A DNA stretch of 64,000 nucleotides from contig NZ_SMFL01000002.1 of assembly GCF_004349265.1 (NCBI RefSeq), forward strand, positions 124,001 through 188,000. Reading direction: 5' to 3'. This document shows, piece after piece, positions 29,414 to 37,804 of the stretch. The notes beneath the pieces are model-generated. The model made no database searches. It had not been told where the DNA came from and saw only the letters and a list, made by a program, of their open reading frames with translations. Position 1 is the first letter of the stretch; every line of letters starts with the position of its first letter. The position numbers and the translations under genes are program-made. This DNA comes from Dyadobacter psychrotolerans (lineage in GTDB: Bacteria; Bacteroidota; Bacteroidia; Cytophagales; Spirosomataceae).

Positions 29414-31096
29414 ATGAGATTTAAAATATTTATTACCTCTATCTGCACGATTTTTCTTGCTTCCTGCGGCTCACTGGATTTAAATCCGCTCTCAGACGGT
29501 TCCAGCGAAACCTGGAACTCTACCGCGGAAGAAATTGAAATGTCGCTCAATGGCTTGTACAAAGACGCTTTCTGGATGAAGGACAGCGACGAATGGACAG
29601 ATGATTTCATTTTCCGTGACGGCCTGTCGCCTGTAACCGGATCGACTTTAAACGGTCAAACCGATTTTGTGATCAGCTGGTGGACAAATACCTACAAGGC
29701 TATTGCCAGGGCTAATACGGTAATTACCAGCGTTGGACGTGCATCGTCGGTGCTTTCTCAGCAGCAAATGGACCGGTACATTGCAGAGGCAAAATTTGTT
29801 CGTGCCTGTCAGTATTCAAGATTACTTTCTCACTACGGAAACATTGTCTACACGGAGAAAAGTCTGGATATTGAAGAAGCGCTGACTTTAAAACAGGAAG
29901 ACCGTACAACGGTGCTGCCTAAAATTTATGCGGACTTTGATTTTGCAGCCGCTACTTTAAAAACAACTTTCACCGCTTCGGAGTTAAAAAGAGCTTCATC
30001 AGGAGCGGCCTACGCGATGAAGGCAAGAATCGCACTTCAGATGGGAGACTGGGCAACGGCAAAAACCGCAGCAAAAGCATGTATGGATTTAAAAGCATAC
30101 AGCCTGCACAGCAATTTTGACAATCTGTTTATTGCCAAAACTAAGAATTCGGTTGAAACAGTTTTTGGTCTTCCACGTTCCATTACATTAAAAGTTGTTC
30201 AGGGAGGAATTCAGGACTATGTAACACGCAACCCCGGCGGATTTGGCGCCAAAGATCCTTCGTGGGATTTATTCTGCTCGTTTCTTTGCACGGATGGGCT
30301 GCCGATTGACGAGTCACCGCTTTTCAATCCGCGTAAACCTTTCTTAAACCGAGATCCAAGATGTAAGGCAACAATCGTGGAGTTCCAGACTAACTTTTTG
30401 GGATATACCTACCAGCCGCATCCTGATTCCCTTACTGTTTTCAAAGTGGCTGACAATAAGTATGTTGAAAACAAAGACACACGTTCGGTAGCTCAGTTTG
30501 CTTCGTTTAACGGACTTGTATTCAAAAAAGGAATTGACAGTGACTGGCTGCTAAATTCATGGACGATCGAGCCTGATAAAATCATTATTCGTTATGCGGA
30601 CGTGCTTTTGATGTATGCAGAAGCAAAAATTGAACTTAATGAAATTGACCAGACTGTACTTGACGCCATCAACACGGTTCGTGCAAGAGCTTATGGAGCT
30701 GCCCTTACTGCAGCCACTTATCCTGCGGTGAAAACGATGACACAAAGCGAACTTCGCAAAGCCCTTCGTATTGAACGCCGGATGGAATTTGCCCTCGAAG
30801 GTGTACGCTATATGGATATCATTCGCTGGAAACTTGCGGAGAAAGTTTTGAATAAAGTCAATTACGGTCTTTTGGATCCTGCGGATCTGCGCACGAAAGT
30901 GGTAAAACCGGGTCTTTGGTTTTTCCCTTCCACACCGCCAGTTGATGATGATGGTGTAGCTGATTTTACACCTATGTTTACGGCAGGTCTCATTAAACAA
31001 ATTGCAATCCGCAAGTTTGATGCGCGCCAGTACATCTGGCCGATCCCAACCTCGGAAGTACTGACCAGCGGCTTAAAGCAAAATCCAAATTACTGA
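29414..31096 (+). CDS. SusD/RagB-family lipoprotein
   Basis: A 560-residue surface lipoprotein. The leader ends FLASC with C18 as lipidation site, and the mature protein begins GSLDLNPLSDGSSETW. SusD helices are visible (WWTNTYKAIARANTVI, AEAKFVRACQYSRLLSHYG, IIRYADVLLMYAEA, RIERRMEFALEGVRYMDIIR), and it ends QNPNY, as SusD proteins do. It pairs with the STN-SusC 12 bases upstream to form the outer-membrane uptake complex. Confidence 0.93.
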   Translation: MRFKIFITSICTIFLASCGSLDLNPLSDGSSETWNSTAEEIEMSLNGLYKDAFWMKDSDEWTDDFIFRDGLSPVTGSTLNGQTDFVISWWTNTYKAIARANTVITSVGRASSVLSQQQMDRYIAEAKFVRACQYSRLLSHYGNIVYTEKSLDIEEALTLKQEDRTTVLPKIYADFDFAAATLKTTFTASELKRASSGAAYAMKARIALQMGDWATAKTAAKACMDLKAYSLHSNFDNLFIAKTKNSVETVFGLPRSITLKVVQGGIQDYVTRNPGGFGAKDPSWDLFCSFLCTDGLPIDESPLFNPRKPFLNRDPRCKATIVEFQTNFLGYTYQPHPDSLTVFKVADNKYVENKDTRSVAQFASFNGLVFKKGIDSDWLLNSWTIEPDKIIIRYADVLLMYAEAKIELNEIDQTVLDAINTVRARAYGAALTAATYPAVKTMTQSELRKALRIERRMEFALEGVRYMDIIRWKLAEKVLNKVNYGLLDPADLRTKVVKPGLWFFPSTPPVDDDGVADFTPMFTAGLIKQIAIRKFDARQYIWPIPTSEVLTSGLKQNPNY

Positions 31097-31176
31097 TCTG
31101 ATTGATATAGCGTTTCATGGCAAAACCATGTTCAGACAGATTTTTCAATGTTTATAAGAATAGCGAATAAAATAGT

Positions 31177-33663
31177 ATGAGAAAGGAACGGAATATAAAG
31201 TCCGCAGTTTTAGCGTTGGCAATGAGTGCCGCAACAATCAGTCCCTTATTTGCGCAGACGGAGAAGCAGCCATTTATCAGCGGCGTTTACCCAAAGCTCG
31301 CGATGTACAACAATGAAGGTGAATGTGGTACGGGAGCGGTTGTTCCGTGGGCAAACAGACTTTGGGTGATTACTTATGCGCCCCATTTGCCTTTTGGCTC
31401 TTCGGATAAACTCTATGAGATTACACCGGATCGCAAACAAATCGTACGCCCGGAAAGTATTGGTGGAACGCCTGCTAACCGGATGATCCATACCGAAAGC
31501 AAGCAGCTTTTTATCGGACCTTATGCGATTGATGACAAAGGAAAAGTACGTGTGATTCCCTGGGAAATAATGCCGGGACGGCACACCGGAAACGCACGGC
31601 ATTTGACAGATCCGGCTAATAAAATCTATTACGGAACCATGGAAGAGGGCTTTTACGATGTGGATGTAAAAACTTTGAAACCGACCATTCTGTATGAAGA
31701 CGGCAATGTGATTAACAAAAGAAACAAGGCCAGTGCATCGCCGAATCCTCCGGGAGAACTGTTACCGGGGGCTCATGGAAAGGGGTTGTATTCAGGACAG
31801 GGCGTGATGGTTTTTTCCAACAACGGGGAATCCGGACCAAAGGCATTGACAGACTTTGATATCGAAGCGGGTTCGTTGTCCGAATGGGATGGCAAAAGCT
31901 GGAAAGTCGTTCGGAGAAATCAGTTTGTAGAGGTGACCGGTCCGGGTGGAATCTATGGAAATAAAAATCCTGACACCGATCCGATCTGGGCCACGGGCTG
32001 GGATCATAAATCCGTGCTGCTGGGTAGCCGGGATCATGGTAAATGGTCGTTTTACAGACTACCAAAGGCAAGTCACACCTACGACGGTGCACATGGATGG
32101 AACACGGAATGGCCGCGAATCAGAGATGTGGGAACTGCTGCCAAACCAGATTATTTGATGACAATGCATGGTATGTTCTGGCATTTCCCGGGGACTTTTA
32201 ATTCAACAAACAGTGCAGGAATCCGTCCGGGATCGGCCTATCTGAAAGTCGTTGGTGATTTTACAAGATGGCAGGATCAGCTTGTTTTCGGTGGTGATGA
32301 TTCAGCTCAAAAGGAGTTTTTGAACAAGCGGAAAGCAAAAGGAGCTATCGAAGGTCCTGGTCAATCGAATTCCAATCTTTGGTTTACGTCTCTTCAAAAA
32401 CCCGATCAGCTTGGACCAAATACGGCGGAAGGTGCAGTTTGGATTTCTGAAAATATAGAAAAAGCGAAGGCATCCGAGCCTTTTTTATTCGCAGGCTGGA
32501 AACACCGTATGGCATGGATTCTCAACGAGGGAAATGCACCCGTTACTTTCAATTTTGAAGTTGATAAAGAAGGAAAAAATCAATGGAGCTCTGTTAAAAC
32601 AATTATTGCGGAGCCTGGCAAAGCAGTTTATATCGTTTTCGATGCGGCTGAAAAGGGTGAGTGGATTCGTGTTACGGGTAATAATTCTACCAAAGCAACG
32701 GTTCATTTTTCTTATACGGATACGGACAGGTTTACCAAATCTGTTGACCCGATGTTTAACGGACTGGCCACTCTAAGCGGTACAGATTATTCGGCCGGAT
32801 TGATGTACGGTCTGGGAGACAACAGACGCGCCATGGGTTTGCTGGCAGGAAAAGTGTCAAAAGGCAAATTTGAAGAAAGTGGTTATTACGAGCTGAATGC
32901 CGATATGAAACTGGAAAAAAAGGAAGATGCAAAAACAGCTTCTTTCATCCGCGAAAAGTTTGTGCTTCCCAAAAATGTAGTAACGATTGACGAGTCATCG
33001 GTTGTAATCGTGGATGATCTGGACAGAAGATGGCGTTTGCCGTTAGGAAGCGCAGCATTTACCCAAAAAACCAATAGCAATTTGCTTAGGGTTGTGCGTG
33101 AAGTGGCAACAGAGCGTGACTTGATGAATGTACACGGAACATTTTACGAATTGCCTGCTGAAAATGCAGACGGTTTTGCCAAGATCAGACCGGTTTCTTC
33201 GCATCAGCTGAGTGTTTACGATTTTGCATCTTACAGAGGTTTGCTGGTTATGACAGGTTTGAACAATGATGCGAAAGCGGGTGAACATATTATCAAGTCA
33301 GCAGACGGTAGGGCAAGTGTGTGGGCAGGAACGATCGACGATCTTTGGAAACTGGGTAAACCAACAGGGCAGGGTGGTCCATGGAAAGATGCATCGGTGA
33401 AAAAAGATATTCCTTCTGATGCGTATCTGATTGGTTTTTATGACAAGAGAAAACTAAAACTTTCTCATGACAGCAAACAGCCAGTAACATTTAAAGTGCA
33501 GGTTGAACCGGTCGGTCACGGGCCCTGGATGACTTATAAGGAAATTGTGGTTCCGGCTGGTAAAACAGTTGATTATACTTTTCCTGATTCCTTCCAGTCC
33601 CGCTGGATACGTTTCTCAGCGGATCAGGATTGCAAGGCAACTTCATGGCTTATTTACGAATAG
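31177..33663 (+). CDS. large secreted protein of unknown family in a susCD operon
   Basis: The product (828 residues) has a signal peptide (cleavage after PLFAQ, about residue 27). I do not recognise a named family. The N-terminal 400 residues show repeated short beta-type segments that suggest a beta-propeller-like fold: RLWVITYAPHLPFGSSDKLY, LFIGPYAIDDKGKVRVIPW, IYYGTMEEGFYDVDV, TDPIWATGWDHKSVLLGSRD, DYLMTMHGMFWHFPGTF. Two later segments are alike (FLFAGWKHRMAWILNEGNAP and AYLIGFYDKRKLKLSHDSKQ), each followed by a WSSVKTII or WMTYKEIV type strand, consistent with a duplicated beta domain. No glycosidase, lyase, peptidase or CBM motif is evident. It starts 80 bases after susD, and a hairpin ends the operon, so it most likely acts on the imported substrate. 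Confidence 0.8.
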   Translation: MRKERNIKSAVLALAMSAATISPLFAQTEKQPFISGVYPKLAMYNNEGECGTGAVVPWANRLWVITYAPHLPFGSSDKLYEITPDRKQIVRPESIGGTPANRMIHTESKQLFIGPYAIDDKGKVRVIPWEIMPGRHTGNARHLTDPANKIYYGTMEEGFYDVDVKTLKPTILYEDGNVINKRNKASASPNPPGELLPGAHGKGLYSGQGVMVFSNNGESGPKALTDFDIEAGSLSEWDGKSWKVVRRNQFVEVTGPGGIYGNKNPDTDPIWATGWDHKSVLLGSRDHGKWSFYRLPKASHTYDGAHGWNTEWPRIRDVGTAAKPDYLMTMHGMFWHFPGTFNSTNSAGIRPGSAYLKVVGDFTRWQDQLVFGGDDSAQKEFLNKRKAKGAIEGPGQSNSNLWFTSLQKPDQLGPNTAEGAVWISENIEKAKASEPFLFAGWKHRMAWILNEGNAPVTFNFEVDKEGKNQWSSVKTIIAEPGKAVYIVFDAAEKGEWIRVTGNNSTKATVHFSYTDTDRFTKSVDPMFNGLATLSGTDYSAGLMYGLGDNRRAMGLLAGKVSKGKFEESGYYELNADMKLEKKEDAKTASFIREKFVLPKNVVTIDESSVVIVDDLDRRWRLPLGSAAFTQKTNSNLLRVVREVATERDLMNVHGTFYELPAENADGFAKIRPVSSHQLSVYDFASYRGLLVMTGLNNDAKAGEHIIKSADGRASVWAGTIDDLWKLGKPTGQGGPWKDASVKKDIPSDAYLIGFYDKRKLKLSHDSKQPVTFKVQVEPVGHGPWMTYKEIVVPAGKTVDYTFPDSFQSRWIRFSADQDCKATSWLIYE

Positions 33664-33670
33664 GATAAAG

Positions 33671-33706
33671 ATCACTGAATGGCCGAAAATCCGGTCATTC
33701 AGTGAT
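33671..33706 (+). terminator. hairpin ending the susCD operon
   Basis: ATCACTGAATGGCCG and the complementary CGGTCATTCAGTGAT form a stem of about 15 bp with one mismatch. It lies eight bases after the stop of the 828-residue protein. Only a short AAACTTTT follows, so it may be a 3' stabiliser as much as a terminator. Confidence 0.6.
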
Positions 33707-33744
33707 AAACTTTTGGTTGGAATAAACAAACCGTCGAAAAAAAT

Positions 33745-34308
33745 ATGGTGATAAATCAATCCTCCGATAACGACTTGTTTTTATGGAACGGTTTAAAGCA
33801 AGGCGACAGTAACGCATTTTCATCTCTTTACTCCCGATACTTTCCTGTACTTTTTGAATACGGATTTCATTTGCAATCTGATCGGGAAATTGTCAGAGAC
33901 GCTATCCAGAATCTGTTTGTATCGCTTTGGAAATTCAGACAAAAACTAAGTGATACGGATTCAATCAGGTTTTATTTGTTCCGGTGTTTGAGAAGAGAAA
34001 TTTTGAAGGAATTAAACCGGATCCAGAAGTCTTTTTATACCGATGATTTTAATCAGGAAGAGTCTGCAGAACAGAAATGGATTTGTACCGAAAGTTTTAA
34101 AAGAAACCAGGAAACACTTGATGTCGCTTTAAAATCGCTATCTCGAAGGCAAAGCCAGGTTATTCATTTAAGATATTTTAAAGAACTCGATGTTGATAAA
34201 ATATCACTTCTGATGGGAATTACGGCACATGCAGTTTATAAATTAATCTATAGGGCAATTGCTACGCTTCAAAAATCGTTTCAGCTTTTTGAGACTAGCG
34301 TTTTATAA
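33745..34308 (+). CDS. ECF sigma factor without adjacent anti-sigma
   Basis: A 187-residue sigma-70 family protein. Region 2 (AFSSLYSRYFPVLFEYGFHL, VRDAIQNLFVSLWKFRQKL) and region 4 (LSRRQSQVIHLRYFKELDVD, KISLLMGITAHAVYKLIYRA) are clear. It is a diverged paralogue of the sigma at 23825. Unlike that gene it has no FecR gene after it; a terminator and a convergent gene follow. It may be controlled by the FecR protein of the same locus or by one elsewhere. Confidence 0.88.
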   Translation: MVINQSSDNDLFLWNGLKQGDSNAFSSLYSRYFPVLFEYGFHLQSDREIVRDAIQNLFVSLWKFRQKLSDTDSIRFYLFRCLRREILKELNRIQKSFYTDDFNQEESAEQKWICTESFKRNQETLDVALKSLSRRQSQVIHLRYFKELDVDKISLLMGITAHAVYKLIYRAIATLQKSFQLFETSVL

Positions 34309-34324
34309 AAGAGAAATATTTTGT

Positions 34325-34360
34325 GCATCCTTGCCGAAACCGGTAAGGATGCATTTTTAT
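34325..34360 (+). terminator. intrinsic terminator of the second sigma gene
   Basis: GCATCCTTGCCG (34325-34336) pairs with CGGTAAGGATGC (34341-34352) around an AAAC loop with one G-U pair, followed by ATTTTTATTT. It lies between convergent genes. Confidence 0.8.
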
Positions 34361-34361
34361 T

Positions 34362-35321
34362 TCATACCGTATAAGTAAAAGCTTCTCTTAATACTTCAAG
34401 ACTTTTTGGAACAGCAGTATTCGGATCACCTTTTCCTTCCATTTCCAAAGAGACGTAACCATTAAAATTTGCTTTTTGAAGAATCTTCGCGATTCGCGGA
34501 TAGTCAAGATCTTTGTCATAAACTTCTCCGCCACCGTAGTAAGTTTTCGCCTGAACGATCGAGGCATAAGGGGCGAGTCTTTCAAGCTGTGCGTAAGGTT
34601 CTCCTACAAAATTTCCCGTGTCCACATTCATTCCCATGGCAGGAGATGCTTGTAAAGCTTTATAAATCCGAAGCAGGTAATCGATGTTGGAAGAGAGTCC
34701 CCAATGGTTTTCCAGTGCCAGGGTAACTCCTGCTTTCTCGGCATATCTCAGACATTCCTGCAATTCGTCTATACACCATTTGATCGCATCTTCATCCGTG
34801 AAACCTTTAAGCGGCGGCTCAAAACCGGTTCTGTAATACTCTGCATCTCCCTTATTTGTTCCCCAGCTTCCCGTATTCATGCGAACACAGGGAATCCCCA
34901 TTTGCGTAGCAATATCAATGCAGCGTTTTGTATGTTCAACATCGGCTTTCCTTTTTGCTGCATCCGGCTGAACAAAACTTTGATGAATGGAAAGCAATGG
35001 CATGGCAAGTCCGTTATTAAAAGCAAGCCGTTTCAGTTTGTTCTGATAGGCTACCGTTTCATTTGCCATTTGTTTGTGTAATATCTCAACTCCGTCAAAA
35101 CCAAGCCTGGCAGCCTGTTCAATTACTTTTTCAATTGGAAATATGGTTGGTTTAAAATGCCAGTAACTGTATGTTGAAACGCTTATCGGTAACCGCCTGA
35201 CGATCGTTTTCGCAACGGGTTTAACGGCGGCTATTATAGGTTCACTCATCATGAAAGCCGAACCTGCCAAAGCAGTCTTTTTAAGCCAATCTCTTCTTGA
35301 ATTAGTACGTAAGTCTTCCAT
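34362..35321 (-). CDS. Tat-exported sugar phosphate isomerase/epimerase-like TIM barrel
   Basis: A 319-residue protein of the xylose-isomerase-like TIM-barrel group. The leader SRRDWLKKTALAGSAFM has twin arginines R9-R10, so it should be folded with its metal before export. Likely metal ligands are in GVEILHKQM, LALENHWGLS, NVDTGNFVG, QAKTYYGG and YVSLEMEGKGD. Members of this fold include IolE-like dehydratases, epimerases and the 3-keto-glucoside-acting C-deglycosidase subunit. It is a clear paralogue of the next gene. Export places it in the periplasm with the nearby Tat-linked GMC oxidoreductase. The exact reaction is not known. Confidence 0.85.
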   Translation of the reverse strand: MEDLRTNSRRDWLKKTALAGSAFMMSEPIIAAVKPVAKTIVRRLPISVSTYSYWHFKPTIFPIEKVIEQAARLGFDGVEILHKQMANETVAYQNKLKRLAFNNGLAMPLLSIHQSFVQPDAAKRKADVEHTKRCIDIATQMGIPCVRMNTGSWGTNKGDAEYYRTGFEPPLKGFTDEDAIKWCIDELQECLRYAEKAGVTLALENHWGLSSNIDYLLRIYKALQASPAMGMNVDTGNFVGEPYAQLERLAPYASIVQAKTYYGGGEVYDKDLDYPRIAKILQKANFNGYVSLEMEGKGDPNTAVPKSLEVLREAFTYTV

Positions 35322-35397
35322 TTTTAAGTGTTTAGTTTATAGTCGTTTGTAAGATAAAAGTATGTCTATGGTATTCAATCAAGGGCACAAATTGTTT

Positions 35398-36360
35398 TTA
35401 AGCCATAAATGTGAACGCCTTTCTTAACACCTCCAGACTTTTTGGGACTGCCGTCTTAGCATCTTCTTTTCCTTCCATTTCCAAAGAAATATATCCGTTG
35501 TAATTGGCTTTTTGCAGGATCTTCCCGATCCGGGTATAGTCGAGATCTTTGTCATAATTTTCTCCGCCGCCATAATAAGTTTTCGCCTGAACGATCGTTG
35601 CGTAAGGAGCCAGTTTTTCAAGCTGCGCGTAAGGTTCACCCACGAAATTACCGGTGTCGACATTCATACCCATCGATGGTGATCCTGAAAGCTCTTTGTA
35701 AATTCTGATCAGAATATCGATATCAGAAGAAAGTCCCCAGTGGTTTTCAATGGCAAGTACAACCCCCGCTTTCTCAGCATATTTCAGGCATTCATGCATT
35801 TCATCAATACACCATTTAATTGCATCTTCATTGGTATAACCCTTTATCGGTGTTTCGGCCCCGGTCTTAAAATATTCGGTATTTCTCACAGCCGTACCCC
35901 AGCTTCCGGTGTTCATCCGCACGCACGGGATGCCCATTTGAACAGCCATATCGATACATCTTTTGGTATGCTCCACATCTGCTTTTCTCTTTTCATCGTC
36001 AGGATTGACAAAGCTTTGATGGATCGAAAGTAACGGGAGTGCCAAGCCGTTATCAAAAGCCATTCTCTTCAACTTATTTTGATAGGAAACCGATTCGTCG
36101 GTCATCTGTTTATGCAGTATTTCCACGCCGTCAAATCCTAATCGGCCTGCATCTTCGATTACTTTTTCAATCGGGTATTTTACTTCCTTGAAATGCCAGT
36201 AACAAAAGGATGAAACGCTGATTGGTAAACGCCGTACTACTTTTTTTGCCTTTGTTTCAGTCAGTGCAGGGTGTCCGGTTAACAGGGCAGAGCCAAGAAG
36301 CGAAGATTTTTTTAGCCAGTTTCTTCTGGAATTTTGATGTTGTATATCAGCGTCTGACAT
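35398..36360 (-). CDS. Tat-exported sugar phosphate isomerase/epimerase-like TIM barrel (paralogue)
   Basis: The 320-residue product has a twin-arginine leader (NSRRNWLKKSSLLGSALLTG, R12-R13) and the same barrel motifs as its downstream copy: GVEILHKQM, LAIENHWGLSSD, NVDTGNFVGEPYAQLEKLAP, QAKTYYGGGENYDKDLDY, YISLEMEGK. The two align along their whole length without large gaps and most residues agree, so this is a tandem duplication. Seventy-six bases separate them on the same strand, fitting one operon. Retention of every putative metal ligand in both copies suggests both are active, perhaps with different stereochemical preference. Confidence 0.85.
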   Translation of the reverse strand: MSDADIQHQNSRRNWLKKSSLLGSALLTGHPALTETKAKKVVRRLPISVSSFCYWHFKEVKYPIEKVIEDAGRLGFDGVEILHKQMTDESVSYQNKLKRMAFDNGLALPLLSIHQSFVNPDDEKRKADVEHTKRCIDMAVQMGIPCVRMNTGSWGTAVRNTEYFKTGAETPIKGYTNEDAIKWCIDEMHECLKYAEKAGVVLAIENHWGLSSDIDILIRIYKELSGSPSMGMNVDTGNFVGEPYAQLEKLAPYATIVQAKTYYGGGENYDKDLDYTRIGKILQKANYNGYISLEMEGKEDAKTAVPKSLEVLRKAFTFMA

Positions 36361-36832
36361 GTAGTTTCGGATTTTTACGATTCGGTTTTCTGGTTTTTGT
36401 CACTAACTATACAAAGAGCAGATTTGACATAATTACCCCAGATAAATTGGAAAGAATTATTTGTGAAGTGCAAATCACAAGTCGTGCCTACGGAAGGATC
36501 AATTTCGGTTTCATTCTGTTTTTGCTACCGGGGAAATGTTCCTATGGAAAATGAAGCCATTCCTGGAATTATATTGGAGATTTTGTTTTTATGTTGAATG
36601 TAGAGCCTGTTTAATTTGATATAAAATTGTTGAAAGCCTTACGTTGAGCGCCCGGCGACCTGGGCTCGATACCAAACATAACACCCGGTTACATTAAAAT
36701 AAAACAAAGATTTATTGAGGAAATTTGAGAAGCTCTAAGGAATAGATTTATGTGACACGTTTGGCACTTTCTGAAAATGGCTCTTTGGAGCCCCCTGTTT
36801 ATAGAAAATGCCCTGTTTAAACTCAAACTTAA

Positions 36833-36873
36833 CTCCATAGGAGTTTCCTGAAAGCAAGGAAGTTCCTATGGAG
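36833..36873. repeat. large inverted repeat, CTCCATAGGA type
   Basis: CTCCATAGGAGTTTCCT (36833-36849) and AGGAAGTTCCTATGGAG (36857-36873) are complementary at 15 of 17 positions around a 7-base loop. No T-run follows and the nearest stop codon is hundreds of bases away, so it is not a simple terminator. It resembles REP-like palindromes. Confidence 0.65.
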
Positions 36874-37001
36874 CCATGGATTAGCCTCGTTGAAAATGAT
36901 TAATATAAACAGGAGACGGCTTTGCCGACAATTAGTTTTTAAGATTAAGAGCATGTTTTTGTAATCTGGATAGTTAATGAGATTTGTTGATTTCGATTTT
37001 C

Positions 37002-37068
37002 ATGTTCCGTTAGGAACATCTCGTCGGTAGAAGAAGAATAAACAACGACAATTAGGTTCCATCGGAAC
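37002..37068. repeat. pair of GTTCC/GGAAC palindromes
   Basis: ATGTTCC/GGAACAT (37002-37019, loop GTTA) is followed by CTCGTCGGTAG, and about 40 bases on by GTTCC/GGAAC (37056-37068, loop ATC). The arrangement of GTTCCNNNGGAAC followed by a TCGTCGGTAG-like string recalls short repeats that I have seen many times in intergenic regions of Cytophagales genomes. Copy number in this genome cannot be judged from the window. Confidence 0.5.
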
Positions 37069-37271
37069 GTATCGTGGAATTGCGTTAACGATTTCTGAAA
37101 CGACCACTTTGTATTAAAAATCATTTCAAAATTCGTCAAATAAAAAAACAATAAATATTTTTCAATTTGCCTGGGGTAATAAACACTGTTTCACTCTTTA
37201 TTCATACAGGGACCCGGGACAAAGTTCTTCCATCAATAAGAGATTTCCTCTGTCAAAATAAATTAAAGAAA

Positions 37272-37793
37272 ATGAAACGCCGTGATCTGTTAAAAAACCT
37301 TTTGCTTACTGCAGGCGTTCTGGCTGCGGACGTGACGTGGAGTAAGAGTTTACAATCTGCCGGTTCAATAAAAGGAATTTTTCCCCGTGCCGACGATCAG
37401 AAGCTTATTGCTGAGATCATGGAGACCTTTATTCCTGAAACTGCTACGCCGGGTGCCAAATCACTCAAACTGGATCATTTCGCTATGCGCATGATCAGGG
37501 ATTGTTATGTGCAAAATGATCAGAATCTTTTTAGCAAAGGACTGGCGCTTGTTGATCAGGTTGCGTTAGGTCTTCATAACAAAAATTTCATTTCAGGCAG
37601 CAAAAGTGAACGTGAACTGGTTCTGAAAAATATGCAGGAATCAAAAGAGCAAATGCAGCTTGACTTTATAAAAATCATCAAAGCGCTGACCATTGTCGGA
37701 TATCAGAATTCCGAGTACGTGATGACAAATATTCAGCATTATAATATGAACCCGGGCTTTTTTAACGGCTGTGTGCCGGTCAGCAAATCATAG
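37272..37793 (+). CDS. gluconate 2-dehydrogenase subunit 3 family protein (Tat leader)
   Basis: I use ATG 37272 (MKRRDLLKNLLLTAGVLAAD), which gives 173 residues and puts a twin-arginine leader (R3-R4) at the start; the upstream extension of 35 codons overlaps the AT-rich flank. The motif ADDQKLIAEIMETFIPET followed by GAKSLKLDHFAMRMIRDCY is the signature of this small subunit. In characterised sugar dehydrogenases it escorts the leaderless flavoprotein through the Tat system. The GMC gene starts 11 bases downstream, so the two form an operon and a complex. Confidence 0.88.
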   Translation: MKRRDLLKNLLLTAGVLAADVTWSKSLQSAGSIKGIFPRADDQKLIAEIMETFIPETATPGAKSLKLDHFAMRMIRDCYVQNDQNLFSKGLALVDQVALGLHNKNFISGSKSERELVLKNMQESKEQMQLDFIKIIKALTIVGYQNSEYVMTNIQHYNMNPGFFNGCVPVSKS

Positions 37794-37804
37794 TTATCAG
37801 CGAT

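Larger units (their letters stand above)
36361..37271. other. long intergenic region with palindromic repeats
   Basis: About 900 bases between divergent genes without a credible reading frame. The left half is plain AT-rich sequence. The right half (36833-37068) carries a large inverted repeat and two smaller palindromes that look like members of interspersed intergenic repeat families; they are described separately. A 68-codon minus-strand frame at 36945-37151 spans the repeats and has no protein-like features. Confidence 0.6.

Noticed and set aside
36945..37151. 68-codon minus-strand frame in the repeat-bearing gap
   Set aside because: It runs through the palindromic repeats and its translation is low in protein-like pattern.
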